A DNA stretch of 64,000 nt from Deinococcus aquatilis DSM 23025 (GTDB taxonomy: Bacteria > Deinococcota > Deinococci > Deinococcales > Deinococcaceae), in the NCBI RefSeq assembly GCF_000378445.1, contig NZ_KB899712.1, positions 1 through 64,000 of the forward strand. Direction: 5' to 3'. Below are positions 19,094 through 30,586 of this stretch, piece by piece. Under the pieces are notes generated by a model. It was not told where the DNA came from. It saw only the letters and a list, made by a program, of their open reading frames with translations, and did not search any database. Positions within the stretch are counted from its first letter, which is position 1. Each line of letters begins with the position of its first letter. Made by a program: the position numbers and the translations under genes.

Positions 19094-19549
19094 TTATGCG
19101 CTGGGGGCGTCTACCGTCTTGGGCGTGTCCAGTTGCCCACCCGTGCGAACGGTTACGGTGCGCTTCTGGGCGGCTTCGCTGCGGGGCACTCGCAGGGTCA
19201 GGGTGCCGTTCTGGTAGTCGGCTTCCACTTTGGTCAGGTCGTACTTGGCGGGCACGCTGAAGGTGCGGGCCAGAATGCCGTGAGCACGTTCCACACGGTG
19301 AGCAGTGCGCCCCTCGCGGCGGTTGTATGTACGCTCGGCCTGCACGGTCAGGGTCTGGTTCTCGGCTTCGATCTGGATGGCGTCGGCCTGCACGCCGGGG
19401 AGGTCCAGAGTCAGTTCCAGCCCGGTTTCGTCTTCATGCACGTCTACTGGGGGGGCGAGGCGAGCCGGGGCGGTACTGGCCGCACCAAAAGCACGGTCCA
19501 TGCGCTGGGTCAGTTCTTCGATGTCACGGAAGGGATCAAATCGCATCAT
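19094..19549 (-). CDS. Small heat-shock protein Hsp20
   Basis: 151 residues. Short N-terminal arm (MMRFDPFRDIEELTQRMDRAFG), an alpha-crystallin domain at about 33-130 (PPVDVHEDETGLELTLDLPGV, ADYQNGTLTLRVPRSE) and a short tail with a V-T-V variant of the IxI oligomerisation motif. It acts as an ATP-independent holdase in the cytosol. An AGGAGG Shine-Dalgarno lies a few bases before the start, so unlike many genes here it has a real leader, and a near-consensus promoter lies upstream. Two adjacent ATGs make the first residue uncertain by one. Confidence 0.93.
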   Translation of the reverse strand: MMRFDPFRDIEELTQRMDRAFGAASTAPARLAPPVDVHEDETGLELTLDLPGVQADAIQIEAENQTLTVQAERTYNRREGRTAHRVERAHGILARTFSVPAKYDLTKVEADYQNGTLTLRVPRSEAAQKRTVTVRTGGQLDTPKTVDAPSA

Positions 19550-19613
19550 TGCTCATACCTCCTGAAATTGGTCGCGCTGGCCGCTGCTTTCCCGGCCCCG
19601 CGCTGATGAGAAT

Positions 19614-19642
19614 ATAGTATTAGTTGAGTGCAGTTGTGTCAA
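19614..19642 (-). promoter_or_regulatory. Near-consensus promoter of hsp20
   Basis: TTGACA (19642-19637), 17-nt spacer, TACTAT (19619-19614) on the minus strand. It fits a housekeeping sigma factor; no CIRCE element was seen. Confidence 0.85.
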
Positions 19643-19780
19643 GTTTAGTGCGGCTTTAGCAGAAGGTAATGTTTTTCAGAGGGTGGCGAGGCCGTGCCTC
19701 CCTGCCAAGCTGCTACACTCGCCTGCGGAAGCAAGGTCAACCCTGGCCTGATCCACTTAGAATCACAGTCACCTTTCTCA

Positions 19781-19814
19781 GCGATCCCGTGAGGTCGCGC
19801 CCGCCCCGTGAGGC
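19781..19814 (+). promoter_or_regulatory. PyrR-binding RNA element in the pyr leader
   Basis: GCGA (19781-19784) and TCGC (19795-19798) close a loop TCCCGTGAGG, which resembles the known PyrR-binding loop (core CCNGNGAGG). A second CCGTGAGG at 19806-19813 with flanking GCC/GGC follows immediately and ends at the Shine-Dalgarno of the leader peptide. UMP-bound PyrR would bind here. A candidate -10 (TACACT, 19714-19719) lies upstream. Confidence 0.7.
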
Positions 19815-19829
19815 AGGAGAGGAGTTCAT

Positions 19830-21426
<1,597 letters not shown>

Positions 21427-21430
21427 ATTG

Positions 21431-21889
21431 ATGGATCAAGAAATTCAAAAATTATCTGATCTGATTATTCAAATTTATAAGGAGGCAGAGCAGTCTTCCT
21501 TGATACATGCAGCTTCCTTGTATGGCCTACCTACTCAAGAATTCAGGGAAAGAAGAGTAGCTGCAAGCCATCATTCGATAATTTCTAGGACACAAATAGT
21601 TCATTTTCCTATCTTTTCAACTTCCATTCCAGAACTATTCACCAGTGACGACGCGGCGGCCATACATGCTCAATATCGCTCCATCTTCTCCGAATATCTG
21701 CTCATTTTTCAGAGCCAACTAGGTGTGCCTAATGCACTTACTTTAGATGAGAAACTCTGGGAGAACATAGAGCCTCAATTCAAAGAATCTGCTGAGTGGC
21801 AAGACCAAAACTACTTACTCAGTCTGACAATCTCAATTGACGGATTAGAACAAGCGTGCAGCATTTCGGCTTTGATCCAATCCTCGTAG
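21431..21889 (+). CDS. AT-rich orphan protein inside the pyr operon
   Basis: 152 residues from ATG 21431; a TTG six codons upstream is possible. It lies 4 nt after pyrB and 17 nt before pyrC, in the same direction. Base composition is about 40% GC by eye, with the first 60 bases near 20%, against well over 60% in its neighbours, and codons are A/T-ending. The product is acidic and helical at first (MDQEIQKLSDLIIQIYKEAE), then mixed, with several aromatic residues (LLIFQSQLGVPNALTLDEKLW). No signal peptide, no membrane segment, no motif I recognise. Composition suggests recent acquisition. Confidence 0.75.
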   Translation: MDQEIQKLSDLIIQIYKEAEQSSLIHAASLYGLPTQEFRERRVAASHHSIISRTQIVHFPIFSTSIPELFTSDDAAAIHAQYRSIFSEYLLIFQSQLGVPNALTLDEKLWENIEPQFKESAEWQDQNYLLSLTISIDGLEQACSISALIQSS

Positions 21890-21906
21890 AACCAATGGGA
21901 GGCCCC

Positions 21907-23172
<1,266 letters not shown>

Positions 23173-23194
23173 AGCAGGAATGTTCAACACAGTG

Positions 23195-23240
23195 GAGGTG
23201 GGGAAATGGGCGCAGTAACAGCCCCTTCCCCGCCTCTTTC
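23195..23240 (+). terminator. Terminator of the pyr operon
   Basis: GAGGTGGGGAA (23195-23205) pairs with TTCCCCGCCTC (23226-23236) with one wobble; TTTC follows. Confidence 0.7.
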
Positions 23241-23324
23241 TTCTGAATCTCAGCCCAGTTTCTTAGACAGATTCCGGTTAAAAGCCCAACTGTGAGACTT
23301 TCAATCCGGCTTGCAAAGCCTTAC

Positions 23325-23367
23325 GGGGCAGCTTTACAGGTCTGCTCCGCACCTATAGAGCTGCCCC
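23325..23367 (+). other. Long-loop inverted repeat upstream of hisZ
   Basis: GGGGCAGCT (23325-23333) and AGCTGCCCC (23359-23367) form a perfect 9-bp stem around 25 nt, followed by AAAAAG. It lacks the T-run of a plus-strand terminator. The surrounding 23241-23471 has no gene I can support. Confidence 0.5.
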
Positions 23368-23471
23368 AAAAAGCTACACAGGAGAGCGGGAGGGAAAAAT
23401 ACGGACTCCCTCGGTCCTCTCCTGCACAGCCTCCCACCCCACATCTACCCCCAGCCCGCTATCATGCGCCC

Positions 23472-24659
23472 GTGAGTTCTCCCGCCCGTTCTGCCCCACC
23501 CAGTCCTGCCCGCACCGCTGCCATTCCCGAAGGCACGCGGGATGTGTTGCCGCCCGAATGGGCACAGCGCGAGCATTTGCGGGCACGGCTCGTGGAGGTC
23601 TTCGGCGCTTGGGGCTACCGGGGCGTCGAACTTCCGGCCCTCGAATATGCCAGCGCCGAGCATCCGCAAGATGCGCGGGCCTTCAAGCTGATCGATTCGG
23701 GCGGGCAGGTGTTGGCCCTCCGCAGCGAATTCACCACTGCGATGGGGCGGCTGGTCAGGGCGCGTTTTCCGGCGGGGCCGTTCCCTTTGCGCCTGCAATA
23801 CGGCGGGCGACTGTGGCTGCGGGCGCTGACCAGCGAGCTGGGGCGGTTGCGCGAGTTTTATCAGGTGGGCGTGGAGCTGATCGGCGTGGCAACGCCGCAG
23901 GCCGACGCCGAACTGCTGCATCTGGCGGCGGCGGCGCTGGATGCGGTGGGCGTTTCGGCTCAGTTGGAGGTGGGCTATCCGGGCTTCGTGGACGCCGTAC
24001 TGGAAGACGCGGGACTGCACGGAGAGGCGCGGGACGCCCTGCACGACGCCATTGACCGCAAAAGTGGCGCGGATGTAGACCTGCTGGCGCGGCGCGGGGG
24101 CCTCAGCGCCGAGGTCACGCGTACGCTGCACGCCCTGACCGACCTGTACGGCGGCGCGGAAGTGCTGGACAGCGCCGAGGCCCTGGCCCGGGCCGGAGCA
24201 GGACAGGGAGCGCGGGCGCTGGAGGCCGTGGCGCACCTGCGAAACGTGGCGGCCCTGTACGGCGGCCCCCTGCTGTTTGATCTGGGCGTCAGTCGGCGGT
24301 ACGGCTACTACACGGGCCTGACCTTCCGGGCCTATGCCGATGGCCTGAATCAGCCGGTGCTGGGCGGCGGACGCTACGCACTGGAAGGCGGATTGCCCGG
24401 TGCAGGCTTCGCGGTGGGGCTGGAACGCCTGACCGGAGTGCTGGCCCCCACCCTGCCGCCCGAACCCGAGGTGGTGCTGGCGCTGGATCTGGCCGGAGCA
24501 GCGTTGGCCCGCGCCTCGGGCCTCACAGCAGAATTGGCATGGACGGACGATGAAACAGAATTGCGGAAGTTCTGCGTGGCACGCGGCATTGCGCGGATGG
24601 TGCAGGGCGAAACCTTCACTGCTGTAGATAGTTTCGGTAGCAACGGGGTGGACGCATGA
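23472..24659 (+). CDS. hisZ: ATP phosphoribosyltransferase regulatory subunit HisZ
   Basis: 395 residues, a HisRS-like protein without the synthetase C-terminal anticodon domain. Motif 2-like and HisZ features are visible: [62 protein letters not shown] and [23 protein letters not shown]. HisZ forms a hetero-octamer with short HisG and gives histidine feedback control. GTG 23472 is chosen because TATCAT (23460-23465) sits 6 nt upstream and the fold begins soon after. Its TGA overlaps the hisG ATG. Confidence 0.9.
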   Translation: MSSPARSAPPSPARTAAIPEGTRDVLPPEWAQREHLRARLVEVFGAWGYRGVELPALEYASAEHPQDARAFKLIDSGGQVLALRSEFTTAMGRLVRARFPAGPFPLRLQYGGRLWLRALTSELGRLREFYQVGVELIGVATPQADAELLHLAAAALDAVGVSAQLEVGYPGFVDAVLEDAGLHGEARDALHDAIDRKSGADVDLLARRGGLSAEVTRTLHALTDLYGGAEVLDSAEALARAGAGQGARALEAVAHLRNVAALYGGPLLFDLGVSRRYGYYTGLTFRAYADGLNQPVLGGGRYALEGGLPGAGFAVGLERLTGVLAPTLPPEPEVVLALDLAGAALARASGLTAELAWTDDETELRKFCVARGIARMVQGETFTAVDSFGSNGVDA

Positions 24660-25303
24660 CCCCCGCCGCTGCCCGCACCCCCGACCACCTGACGCTGGCT
24701 CTGCCCAAAGGCCGCATTCTGGAAGAAGCCCTGGAGCTGTTGGCCCGCGCTGGCCTGCCCCTGACCATGCCCGAGAAATCGCGTGCCCTGCGCCATGAAT
24801 TCCCCGGAATCACCATTCTGGAGCTGCGAAATCAGGATGTGCCCGTATACGTGGACCTGGGTGTGGCCGATGCCGGAATCGTGGGCAAAGACGTGCTGAT
24901 CGAATCGGGCCGCGCCGTCTATGAACCTGTGGATCTGCGTTTTGCCGCCTGCCGCCTCTCCCTGATCCGCGAAATCGGGGCCACCGGAACCATCGGGCGG
25001 GTGGGCACCAAGTACCCGCGTGCGGCCCGCGCCTACCTGAACGCGCAGGGCATCCCCGCCGAAATCGTAAAACTGAGCGGCAACATAGAACTGGCCGCCC
25101 TGACCGGACTGGCCGACGCTGTAATTGATCTGGTACAAACTGGCGGCACGCTGCGGGCCAACAATCTGGAAGAGGTGGACGTGCTGTTTGAATCCACCGC
25201 GAGGCTGGTCGTGAACCGGGCCGCCCTGAAATTGCGCCGGGAACGGCTGCGCCCCCTGATAGAACGGCTACGCGAACTGGTGGCCGCCGATCATCTGGTC
25301 TGA
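24656..25303 (+). CDS. hisG: ATP phosphoribosyltransferase, short form
   Basis: 215 residues, the short HisG that lacks the regulatory ACT-like domain and needs HisZ. Motifs: [36 protein letters not shown], and the PRPP loop in [29 protein letters not shown]. It condenses ATP and PRPP in the first step of histidine synthesis. The 4-bp overlap with hisZ suggests coupled translation of equal amounts of both subunits. Other his genes are not nearby. Confidence 0.95.
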   Translation: MTPAAARTPDHLTLALPKGRILEEALELLARAGLPLTMPEKSRALRHEFPGITILELRNQDVPVYVDLGVADAGIVGKDVLIESGRAVYEPVDLRFAACRLSLIREIGATGTIGRVGTKYPRAARAYLNAQGIPAEIVKLSGNIELAALTGLADAVIDLVQTGGTLRANNLEEVDVLFESTARLVVNRAALKLRRERLRPLIERLRELVAADHLV

Positions 25304-25312
25304 CCCTCTGAT

Positions 25313-26332
25313 ATGAACTGGCAGACCGCCCTGAGCACCCTCACGCCCGATCTGGTGACAGCCGGAGCTGGGCGCTGGGGCGCGGGCGACGTGCGGCCCG
25401 TGAATCTGGGCTTCAATCATGTGTACTGGGGCAGCACGCCTGCCGGGGACATCGCCCTGCGCTTTACTCATTCCAGCCTCCGCAGCCCCGACGCCCTGCG
25501 CCCGCCGCTGGATTTCCTGCGCCATCTGCACGCGGCGGGCGCGGGCGTGTGCCCCCCGTTGCCCAGCCTCGCCGGAAACTGGATAGAAGCACTGCCAGAA
25601 GGCTTTCTGGTGACGGCGGTGGGGTGGATCAACGGTCCCCGCGTTTCCGAATTGCCGCCCACTCCCGCGCTGTACCGGGCATTTGGGCAGGCTATTGGCG
25701 AATTGCACGCGGCTGGGCGCAACTTCTGGCCCACACCCGGCACCCCGAACATGATCGACCCGGCCCTCCCCGGCATGTTTCCCTCATGGCGGTTTTTCTG
25801 GCACCGCGCCGCACCGCACGCCGCCAAACACGCTGATCTGGCCCGCCACCTTGCCCGCCTGACCTCGCTGGTCGATCAGTGGGGCGGCCCCGCCAACTGC
25901 TGGCCGAATGAGGAGGATTCCGAACCATTCCGGGGCGAGGGCTACGGCCTCACACACGGCGATCTGCGCCCCGGTAACGCCATCTGGGATGGTCAGCGGG
26001 TGGTCATCATCGATTTTGATGAACCCGTGTTCGGCCCACTGGCAACCGATCTGGCCCGCGCCCAACTGGAATTACCCGCCGACCTGCGGTCTACCCTGCT
26101 GCCCCACCTGATTGCCGGATACCGTCAACTCTGCCCGCTGACCCACGACTGGGAAACCCGCCTGCCCCTGCTCACCCAATGCCGTGCCGCCCTGATGGCC
26201 GCCTGGACACTGGACGGCGTAGACAGCGCGGCAGAAGTGGAAGCGTTGGCCGCTCCAACCCTCAGAGAAGATTCCGGTGCAGTAGTCAGTTTTGGGGCGC
26301 TGCTGGGGCTGCTAAATCGGGCGAAAGAGTAG
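25313..26332 (+). CDS. Aminoglycoside phosphotransferase-fold kinase
   Basis: 339 residues with an APH/homoserine-kinase-II-like fold. The Brenner motif is HGDLRPGNAIWDG (about 216) and the metal-binding Asp is in VVIIDFDEPVFGPLATDLA. The N-lobe is short and glycine poor (VNLGFNHVYWGSTPAGDIALRF). It starts 9 nt after hisG and is probably cotranscribed with it. Members of this family phosphorylate sugars, amino alcohols, homoserine or antibiotics; I cannot assign the substrate. Confidence 0.82.
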   Translation: MNWQTALSTLTPDLVTAGAGRWGAGDVRPVNLGFNHVYWGSTPAGDIALRFTHSSLRSPDALRPPLDFLRHLHAAGAGVCPPLPSLAGNWIEALPEGFLVTAVGWINGPRVSELPPTPALYRAFGQAIGELHAAGRNFWPTPGTPNMIDPALPGMFPSWRFFWHRAAPHAAKHADLARHLARLTSLVDQWGGPANCWPNEEDSEPFRGEGYGLTHGDLRPGNAIWDGQRVVIIDFDEPVFGPLATDLARAQLELPADLRSTLLPHLIAGYRQLCPLTHDWETRLPLLTQCRAALMAAWTLDGVDSAAEVEALAAPTLREDSGAVVSFGALLGLLNRAKE

Positions 26333-26358
26333 GATCATCCACTCCTGCTGAGCACAAC

Positions 26359-26404
26359 AACCCCCCCGTTGCTGGCGCAACGCCCCCCCTTAGAGGGGAG
26401 GAAC
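26359..26404 (-). repeat. Dispersed palindromic repeat, copy 2 (half element)
   Basis: Only the GGGGCGTTGCGCCAGCAACGG-type end is present, with its AACCCCCCC terminus and the adjoining CCCTCTAAGGGGGG. The other half is missing. It lies just after the kinase gene. Confidence 0.75.
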
Positions 26405-26652
26405 AAAGACCACCACACCACACCCCCAAATTGTCCCCGCCCGAATGCGTGTGAGGCCGTCGTGCGTGCAACGCGCGGGCCAATTCCATTTCAGAATGAA
26501 CGGGCAATTCCGCTTCAAATGTGCAAGCAAGCCAAGCCCGAACACGACAAGATCAACCCTGCCGAGCGCAGCGACCACTCCCCTGACCCCTCTGGGGGCG
26601 GGGGCTGGGGGGTGGGGGTAAACCGTGGGACAAGCCCCCCAACCCCTATCCC
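26405..26652. other. Intergenic region with a G-quadruplex motif
   Basis: No gene is supported. The main feature is 26594-26618, four G-runs of 5, 5, 6 and 5 with loops of 1, 2 and 1 nt on the plus strand, preceded by CCCCTGACCCC, so the DNA could also fold as a hairpin. It lies just beyond the 3' end of the MalY-type gene. Confidence 0.7.
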
Positions 26653-27876
26653 TTACTCCACTTCCCCGCCCAACACCCCCGCCATCCGCTCCAGCGCTTC
26701 TGCCAGCAGCGCACGGCTGGTGGCAAAATTGACCCGAATGAAGCCTTGATAATCGGCCTTCTGCGGATCGGGGGCAAACACCGGGCCGTTGTGGATGGCG
26801 ACCCGTGCCTGTTCCAGCAAGACCTGCTGTATCTCGCCTGCCTGCGGATGCGCCCGCAAATCCAGCCACGCGAGGTAGGTACTTTCTACCGGATACGACT
26901 TTACCCAAGGCAGGCGCTCGGCCAGAAATGCCTGCAAAAAGTCGCGGTTGCCGCACAGATAAGCCACCGTTTCGGCCAACCAGGGCGCACCCTCCTGCAA
27001 CGCGGCCTGCCACATGGTGATGCTCAGGGCGCTGGGATGCCCCATCAGGCCGCCCACCGCCGTTTTGAGGTGCTTGATCAGGGCTGGATCGTGGCTGAGC
27101 ATGGCCCCGATGCCCAGACCCGCCGTATTGAATGCCTTGCACGGCCCAGTCAGGGTGACGGTGCGGCCCCTCACACGCGGATCAGCGGCGAACGATTGGA
27201 AGGGAGCCTCGGCATAACTGAGGTCGGCGTGCAGCTCATCCGAACACACATAGAGGTTGTGGCGCAGAGCAAAGTCACGCAGCCTGTCCAGTTCTTCGGC
27301 GTCCCAGACGCGCCCGGTGGGGTTGTGGGGGTGGCACAGCAGCATCAGGCGCGTGGAGGGCGTCACGGCCCCTTCCAGCGCCTCCCAGTCGATTTCCCAG
27401 CGCGTGCCTGAGTCGATCAGGGCGGCGGCCTGCACCACGCGGCGCTGATCGTTGATGCTGAGGTGAAAGGGATGGTACACGGGCAGCATGGTCAGCACGC
27501 CGTCGCCAGGGGCAGTGAGGGCGTGTACGGCGGCAAAAATTCCCGGCACCACTCCCGGCAACAGGGCCACTCCATCGGCGGGCAGGTCAGTCAGGCCCTG
27601 CGTGGCGGCCTTCTCCTGAATCAGGCGGGTCAGCAGGGGGTCGCCCATGAGTTGCGGATAGCCCAGACCACGGGTCAGGCGGCCCTGCAGCGCGGCCAGA
27701 ATCACGGGGGCCACCGGGTAATCCATGTCGGCCACCCACATCGGAATGACGCCCTCGTCGTACAGCGTCCACTTCAGAGAATCGGGGTGGCGCAGCGCGG
27801 CGGGGTCAAGGTGGCTGCGGGAATCCGTGCCATCCAACTCCACTTCGGGCACTTCGGACAAATTCGGGCCAGTCAT
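26653..27876 (-). CDS. MalY/PatB-type PLP-dependent C-S lyase or aminotransferase
   Basis: 407 residues, aminotransferase class I/II fold of the MalY/PatB subgroup. Seen: VIPMWVADMDYPVAPVI near the N terminus, LLCHPHNPTGRVWDAEEL, VCSDELHADLSY and the PLP lysine in GPCKAFNTAGLGIG. MalY/PatB enzymes cleave cystathionine or other C-S bonds. ATG 27876 is favoured because TATGCT (27888-27883) lies 6 nt upstream on the minus strand. It diverges from mtnN across an 82-bp gap, and both touch sulfur amino-acid recycling. Confidence 0.88.
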   Translation of the reverse strand: MTGPNLSEVPEVELDGTDSRSHLDPAALRHPDSLKWTLYDEGVIPMWVADMDYPVAPVILAALQGRLTRGLGYPQLMGDPLLTRLIQEKAATQGLTDLPADGVALLPGVVPGIFAAVHALTAPGDGVLTMLPVYHPFHLSINDQRRVVQAAALIDSGTRWEIDWEALEGAVTPSTRLMLLCHPHNPTGRVWDAEELDRLRDFALRHNLYVCSDELHADLSYAEAPFQSFAADPRVRGRTVTLTGPCKAFNTAGLGIGAMLSHDPALIKHLKTAVGGLMGHPSALSITMWQAALQEGAPWLAETVAYLCGNRDFLQAFLAERLPWVKSYPVESTYLAWLDLRAHPQAGEIQQVLLEQARVAIHNGPVFAPDPQKADYQGFIRVNFATSRALLAEALERMAGVLGGEVE

Positions 27877-27958
27877 GGGGCGAGCATACGCCGCCGCCGC
27901 ACGTTTGAGGAGAGCCTCTCTCCTGCCCCCTGATCCGGCCTCCTGTACACTGCCCCTC

Positions 27959-28657
27959 ATGCTGGCAATCATGGGCGCGATGGACGAAGAAATTGAGTTG
28001 TTGCTGGCCGACCTGCAAGACCACGAGACCCTGACTTTTCCGGGCGTGACACTGCACCGGGGCACTCTGGATGGCGTGCCGGTCCTGCTGACTCGGGGCG
28101 GCATCGGCAAGGTGAACGCGGCCCTGACCACGGCCTATCTGCTGATGCAGGGGGCCACACAGGTCATTTTTACGGGCGTGGCGGGCGGCGTTCACCCCGA
28201 ACTACGGGTCGGGGACATCGTGGTGAGTACCGATTGCGTGCAGCACGATGTGGATGTGGCCGCACTGGGCTACGAACTGGGCACCGTGCCGGGTGAGTTG
28301 CCCGCCTGGCCTGCCGACGAAAAGTTGCGAACCATAGCCCTCGAAGCGGCGCGGGATGTGGACGGCGTGCGCGTGCTGGACGGCAGAGTTGCCAGCGGCG
28401 ACCAGTTTATCGCCTCCCGCGAAGGCGTGCAGCGGCTCTGGACGATGTTCGGGGCCGCCTGCGCCGAGATGGAAGGCGCGGCAGTGGCTCAGGTGTGCAG
28501 CAAAGCGGGCGTGCCGTTCGTGGTGATTCGCAGCGTCAGCGACACCGCCGACCATGATGCCAACGTGGATTACCGGACCTTTATGCCGCTGGTGGCCCGC
28601 CACGCCAAACAGGTGGTGCGCGGGATGCTGTCCCGTCTGGCCGCTGCCCCCGCCTAG
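27959..28657 (+). CDS. mtnN: 5'-methylthioadenosine/S-adenosylhomocysteine nucleosidase
   Basis: 232 residues. Diagnostic motifs: MGAMDEEIELLLADL at the N terminus, VFTGVAGGVHPELRVGDIVV-type loop, RVASGDQFIASRE, the catalytic region EMEGAAVAQVC and VIRSVSDTADHDA. It hydrolyses MTA and SAH to free adenine. TACACT (27946-27951) lies 7 nt before ATG 27959 (leaderless). It is followed 5 nt later by lrgA, a conjunction with no obvious biochemical reason. Confidence 0.93.
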   Translation: MLAIMGAMDEEIELLLADLQDHETLTFPGVTLHRGTLDGVPVLLTRGGIGKVNAALTTAYLLMQGATQVIFTGVAGGVHPELRVGDIVVSTDCVQHDVDVAALGYELGTVPGELPAWPADEKLRTIALEAARDVDGVRVLDGRVASGDQFIASREGVQRLWTMFGAACAEMEGAAVAQVCSKAGVPFVVIRSVSDTADHDANVDYRTFMPLVARHAKQVVRGMLSRLAAAPA

Positions 28658-28662
28658 GCCGG

Positions 28663-29049
28663 ATGCCTTCTCAGACCGCCGCCCTGCCGCCGCCTGTGCG
28701 CGTGGTGCTGGGGCTGGGCATTCTGGTCGGCTTTACGGCTCTGGGAGAAATGCTGGTCAGGCTGCTGCACTGGCCCTTTCCCGGATCGGTGGTGGGCATG
28801 GCGCTGCTGTGGGCCGCGCTGAGCCTGCGCTGGGTGCGTCTGCACTGGATCGAACCCGCCGCCGATGGATTGCTGGGAATTCTGGGCCTGCTGTTCGTGC
28901 CTGCCACCGTTGGGGCCGTTCAGTTTCTGGGGGCCGGGGCCGAATGGGGTCTGTGGCTGCTGGTGCTGCTGGCCGGACTGCTGCTGGGCGCGGGTGTGGC
29001 CGGACTGCTGGCGGCGCGGCTGGTGCGGGAAGAGGGTGGCCCGAGGTGA
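28663..29049 (+). CDS. lrgA: CidA/LrgA-type holin-like membrane protein
   Basis: 128 residues with four hydrophobic segments (VVLGLGILVGFTALGEML, FPGSVVGMALLWAALSL, LLGILGLLFVPATVGAV, GLWLLVLLAGLLLGAGVAGL). The motif PGSVVGMALL and FVPATVG match the LrgA/CidA family. These proteins are proposed to act like holins or as small-molecule transport partners of LrgB. Its TGA overlaps the GTG of lrgB. Confidence 0.88.
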   Translation: MPSQTAALPPPVRVVLGLGILVGFTALGEMLVRLLHWPFPGSVVGMALLWAALSLRWVRLHWIEPAADGLLGILGLLFVPATVGAVQFLGAGAEWGLWLLVLLAGLLLGAGVAGLLAARLVREEGGPR

Positions 29050-29702
29050 TCTGGCTGGCCCTCACGCTGCTGGCCTTTGCACTGGGCGTGGTGCTGCAAC
29101 TGCGCTTCAGGTCGCCGCTGCTGAATCCGACCCTGCTGGCAACCGTGCTGGTGGGCGGCCTGCTGCTGCTGACGCAGACGCCCTACGAGACTTATATGCA
29201 GGCCACACAGCCTGTTTCGGCCTTTCTGGCTCCGGCAGTGGTGGCGCTGGCCGTGCCGCTGTACCGCCTGCGGGCGCTGCTGGCACGGCAATGGCGGGCG
29301 CTGCTGCTGGGTGGAGTCGCCGGGACGCTGGTCGGCGTGGGCGTGGATACAGGGTTGCCGCGTGTGCTGGGCCTGAGCCTGGATGCACAGCGGGCCTTGT
29401 CTACTGCGCCCGCGACCAGTCCGGTGGCCCTCCAACTGGCCCACATCACGCAGGCTCCTGCGGCACTGGCGGCCACCCTGGCGGTGCTGTCGGGCCTGTT
29501 GGGAGCGCTGGTCTTGCCCGCCTTCCTGACCTTGCTGGGCGTGCGGCATCCACTGGCACGCGGCATCGCGTTGGGAGCGGTGGCCCACGGCATCGGCACC
29601 GCCCGCGCCCGCGAGGAAGGCAACCTGACGGGGGCGGCCAGCAGCATCGGCATGGGGCTGGCGGCCCTGTTGGTCACGTTGGTCGTGGCAGTTCGGAGTT
29701 AA
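29046..29702 (+). CDS. lrgB: LrgB/CidB-type membrane protein
   Basis: 218 residues, polytopic. LrgB hallmarks: LNPTLLATVLVGGLLLLTQTPYETY, FLAPAVVALAVPLYR, APATSPVALQLAHITQAPAALAA and HGIGTARAREEGNLTGAASSIGMGLA. It works with LrgA. The GTG at 29046 overlaps the lrgA stop by 4 bp, which fixes the start better than any upstream alternative. Confidence 0.9.
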   Translation: MIWLALTLLAFALGVVLQLRFRSPLLNPTLLATVLVGGLLLLTQTPYETYMQATQPVSAFLAPAVVALAVPLYRLRALLARQWRALLLGGVAGTLVGVGVDTGLPRVLGLSLDAQRALSTAPATSPVALQLAHITQAPAALAATLAVLSGLLGALVLPAFLTLLGVRHPLARGIALGAVAHGIGTARAREEGNLTGAASSIGMGLAALLVTLVVAVRS

Positions 29703-29711
29703 GTAGGTCGC

Positions 29712-29825
29712 ATTTATCTTTGAGATAAATCGAGCGAAGCGAGTACCGAAAAAAGTACGTTGCACTTAACATTGCGCGTTTCCAGAACAGCACCGGAACC
29801 GCTTCATTCCCAGTGCAACGTACTT
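29712..29825. repeat. Two inverted repeats downstream of lrgB
   Basis: First, ATTTATCT (29712-29719) with AGATAAAT (29723-29730), loop of 3. Second, a perfect 14-bp pair AAGTACGTTGCACT (29753-29766) and AGTGCAACGTACTT (29812-29825), separated by 45 nt. The region is much more AT-rich than the genes around it. Neither has a T-run. The rest of 29703-29904 holds no gene I can support. Confidence 0.65.
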
Positions 29826-29904
29826 AACTAAAACACAACTCTCAGAACGCTTAACTCTTAATCGGAGCAGTGACATTCACGGAGGCAGAGGCGTACCCTC
29901 GGGC

Positions 29905-30558
29905 ATGACCTCAGATCTTCAGACCGCCCCCAAGCTGACCATTGCCCTGATCGGAGCCGCAGGCGGCGTGGGTAGGCGAGTAGCTGCACAGGCCGCCGCA
30001 GAAGGCCACCGAGTCCGCGGATTGGTGCGCCGCGAGGAACAGGCCGACATGCTGAGCCTGTACGGAGCCGAACCGGTGCTGGGCGACCTGATGGCCGACT
30101 GGGAAGCCGTACTGGACGGCACGGATGCCGTGGTCTGGGCCGCAGGTGCGGGGGCCAGCGGAGCCTTTGAAGCCGTGGATCAGGACGCCCTGATTCGGTT
30201 GGTGGACGTACTGAAAGACCGGGGGCCACGCCGATTGGTGGTCGTAAGCAGCATGGGCGTAGACCGGCCCGAGCAGATGCCCCCCTTTCTGAGCGCGGTG
30301 CTGCGCGTCAAGGCCGTGTCGGATGCCTACGTGCAGGCCAGTGGACTGGAATACACCATCGTTCGCCCTGCCGGTCTGACGGATGCCCCCGGCACCGGAC
30401 AAATTCAGATCGGTATGCCTGTCCAGCGCGGAATGATCGCGCGGGATGACGTGGCCCAGGTTGTGCTGACCAGCCTGACCCTGCCCCAGACCATCCAAAA
30501 AACCTTTGAAATCGTGGGTGGGGAAGTCAGTATCGCAGAGGCGCTGAGCCGGGTGTAA
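29905..30558 (+). CDS. NAD(P)-binding SDR-like protein (NmrA/YwnB type)
   Basis: 217 residues. Rossmann motif IALIGAAGGVGRRVAAQAAAEGHRVRGLVRR at the N terminus, then VVWAAGAGASGAF, VVVSSMGVDRPEQMP and YTIVRPAGLTD. The Y-x3-K of classical SDRs is replaced by the atypical-SDR pattern seen in NAD(P)H-binding quinone-reductase-like or epimerase-like proteins. Substrate unknown. It stands alone between two repeat-rich gaps. Confidence 0.82.
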   Translation: MTSDLQTAPKLTIALIGAAGGVGRRVAAQAAAEGHRVRGLVRREEQADMLSLYGAEPVLGDLMADWEAVLDGTDAVVWAAGAGASGAFEAVDQDALIRLVDVLKDRGPRRLVVVSSMGVDRPEQMPPFLSAVLRVKAVSDAYVQASGLEYTIVRPAGLTDAPGTGQIQIGMPVQRGMIARDDVAQVVLTSLTLPQTIQKTFEIVGGEVSIAEALSRV

Positions 30559-30586
30559 TCCGGAACTCAAATGACTCTCTGATCTT

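Noticed and set aside
19550..19660. CIRCE/HrcA element at hsp20
   Set aside because: No GCACTC-N9-GAGTGC repeat is present; the promoter looks like a housekeeping type.
23325..23367. T-box or histidine leader ahead of hisZ
   Set aside because: No T-box sequence, no His-rich leader peptide and no terminator/antiterminator pair is visible.
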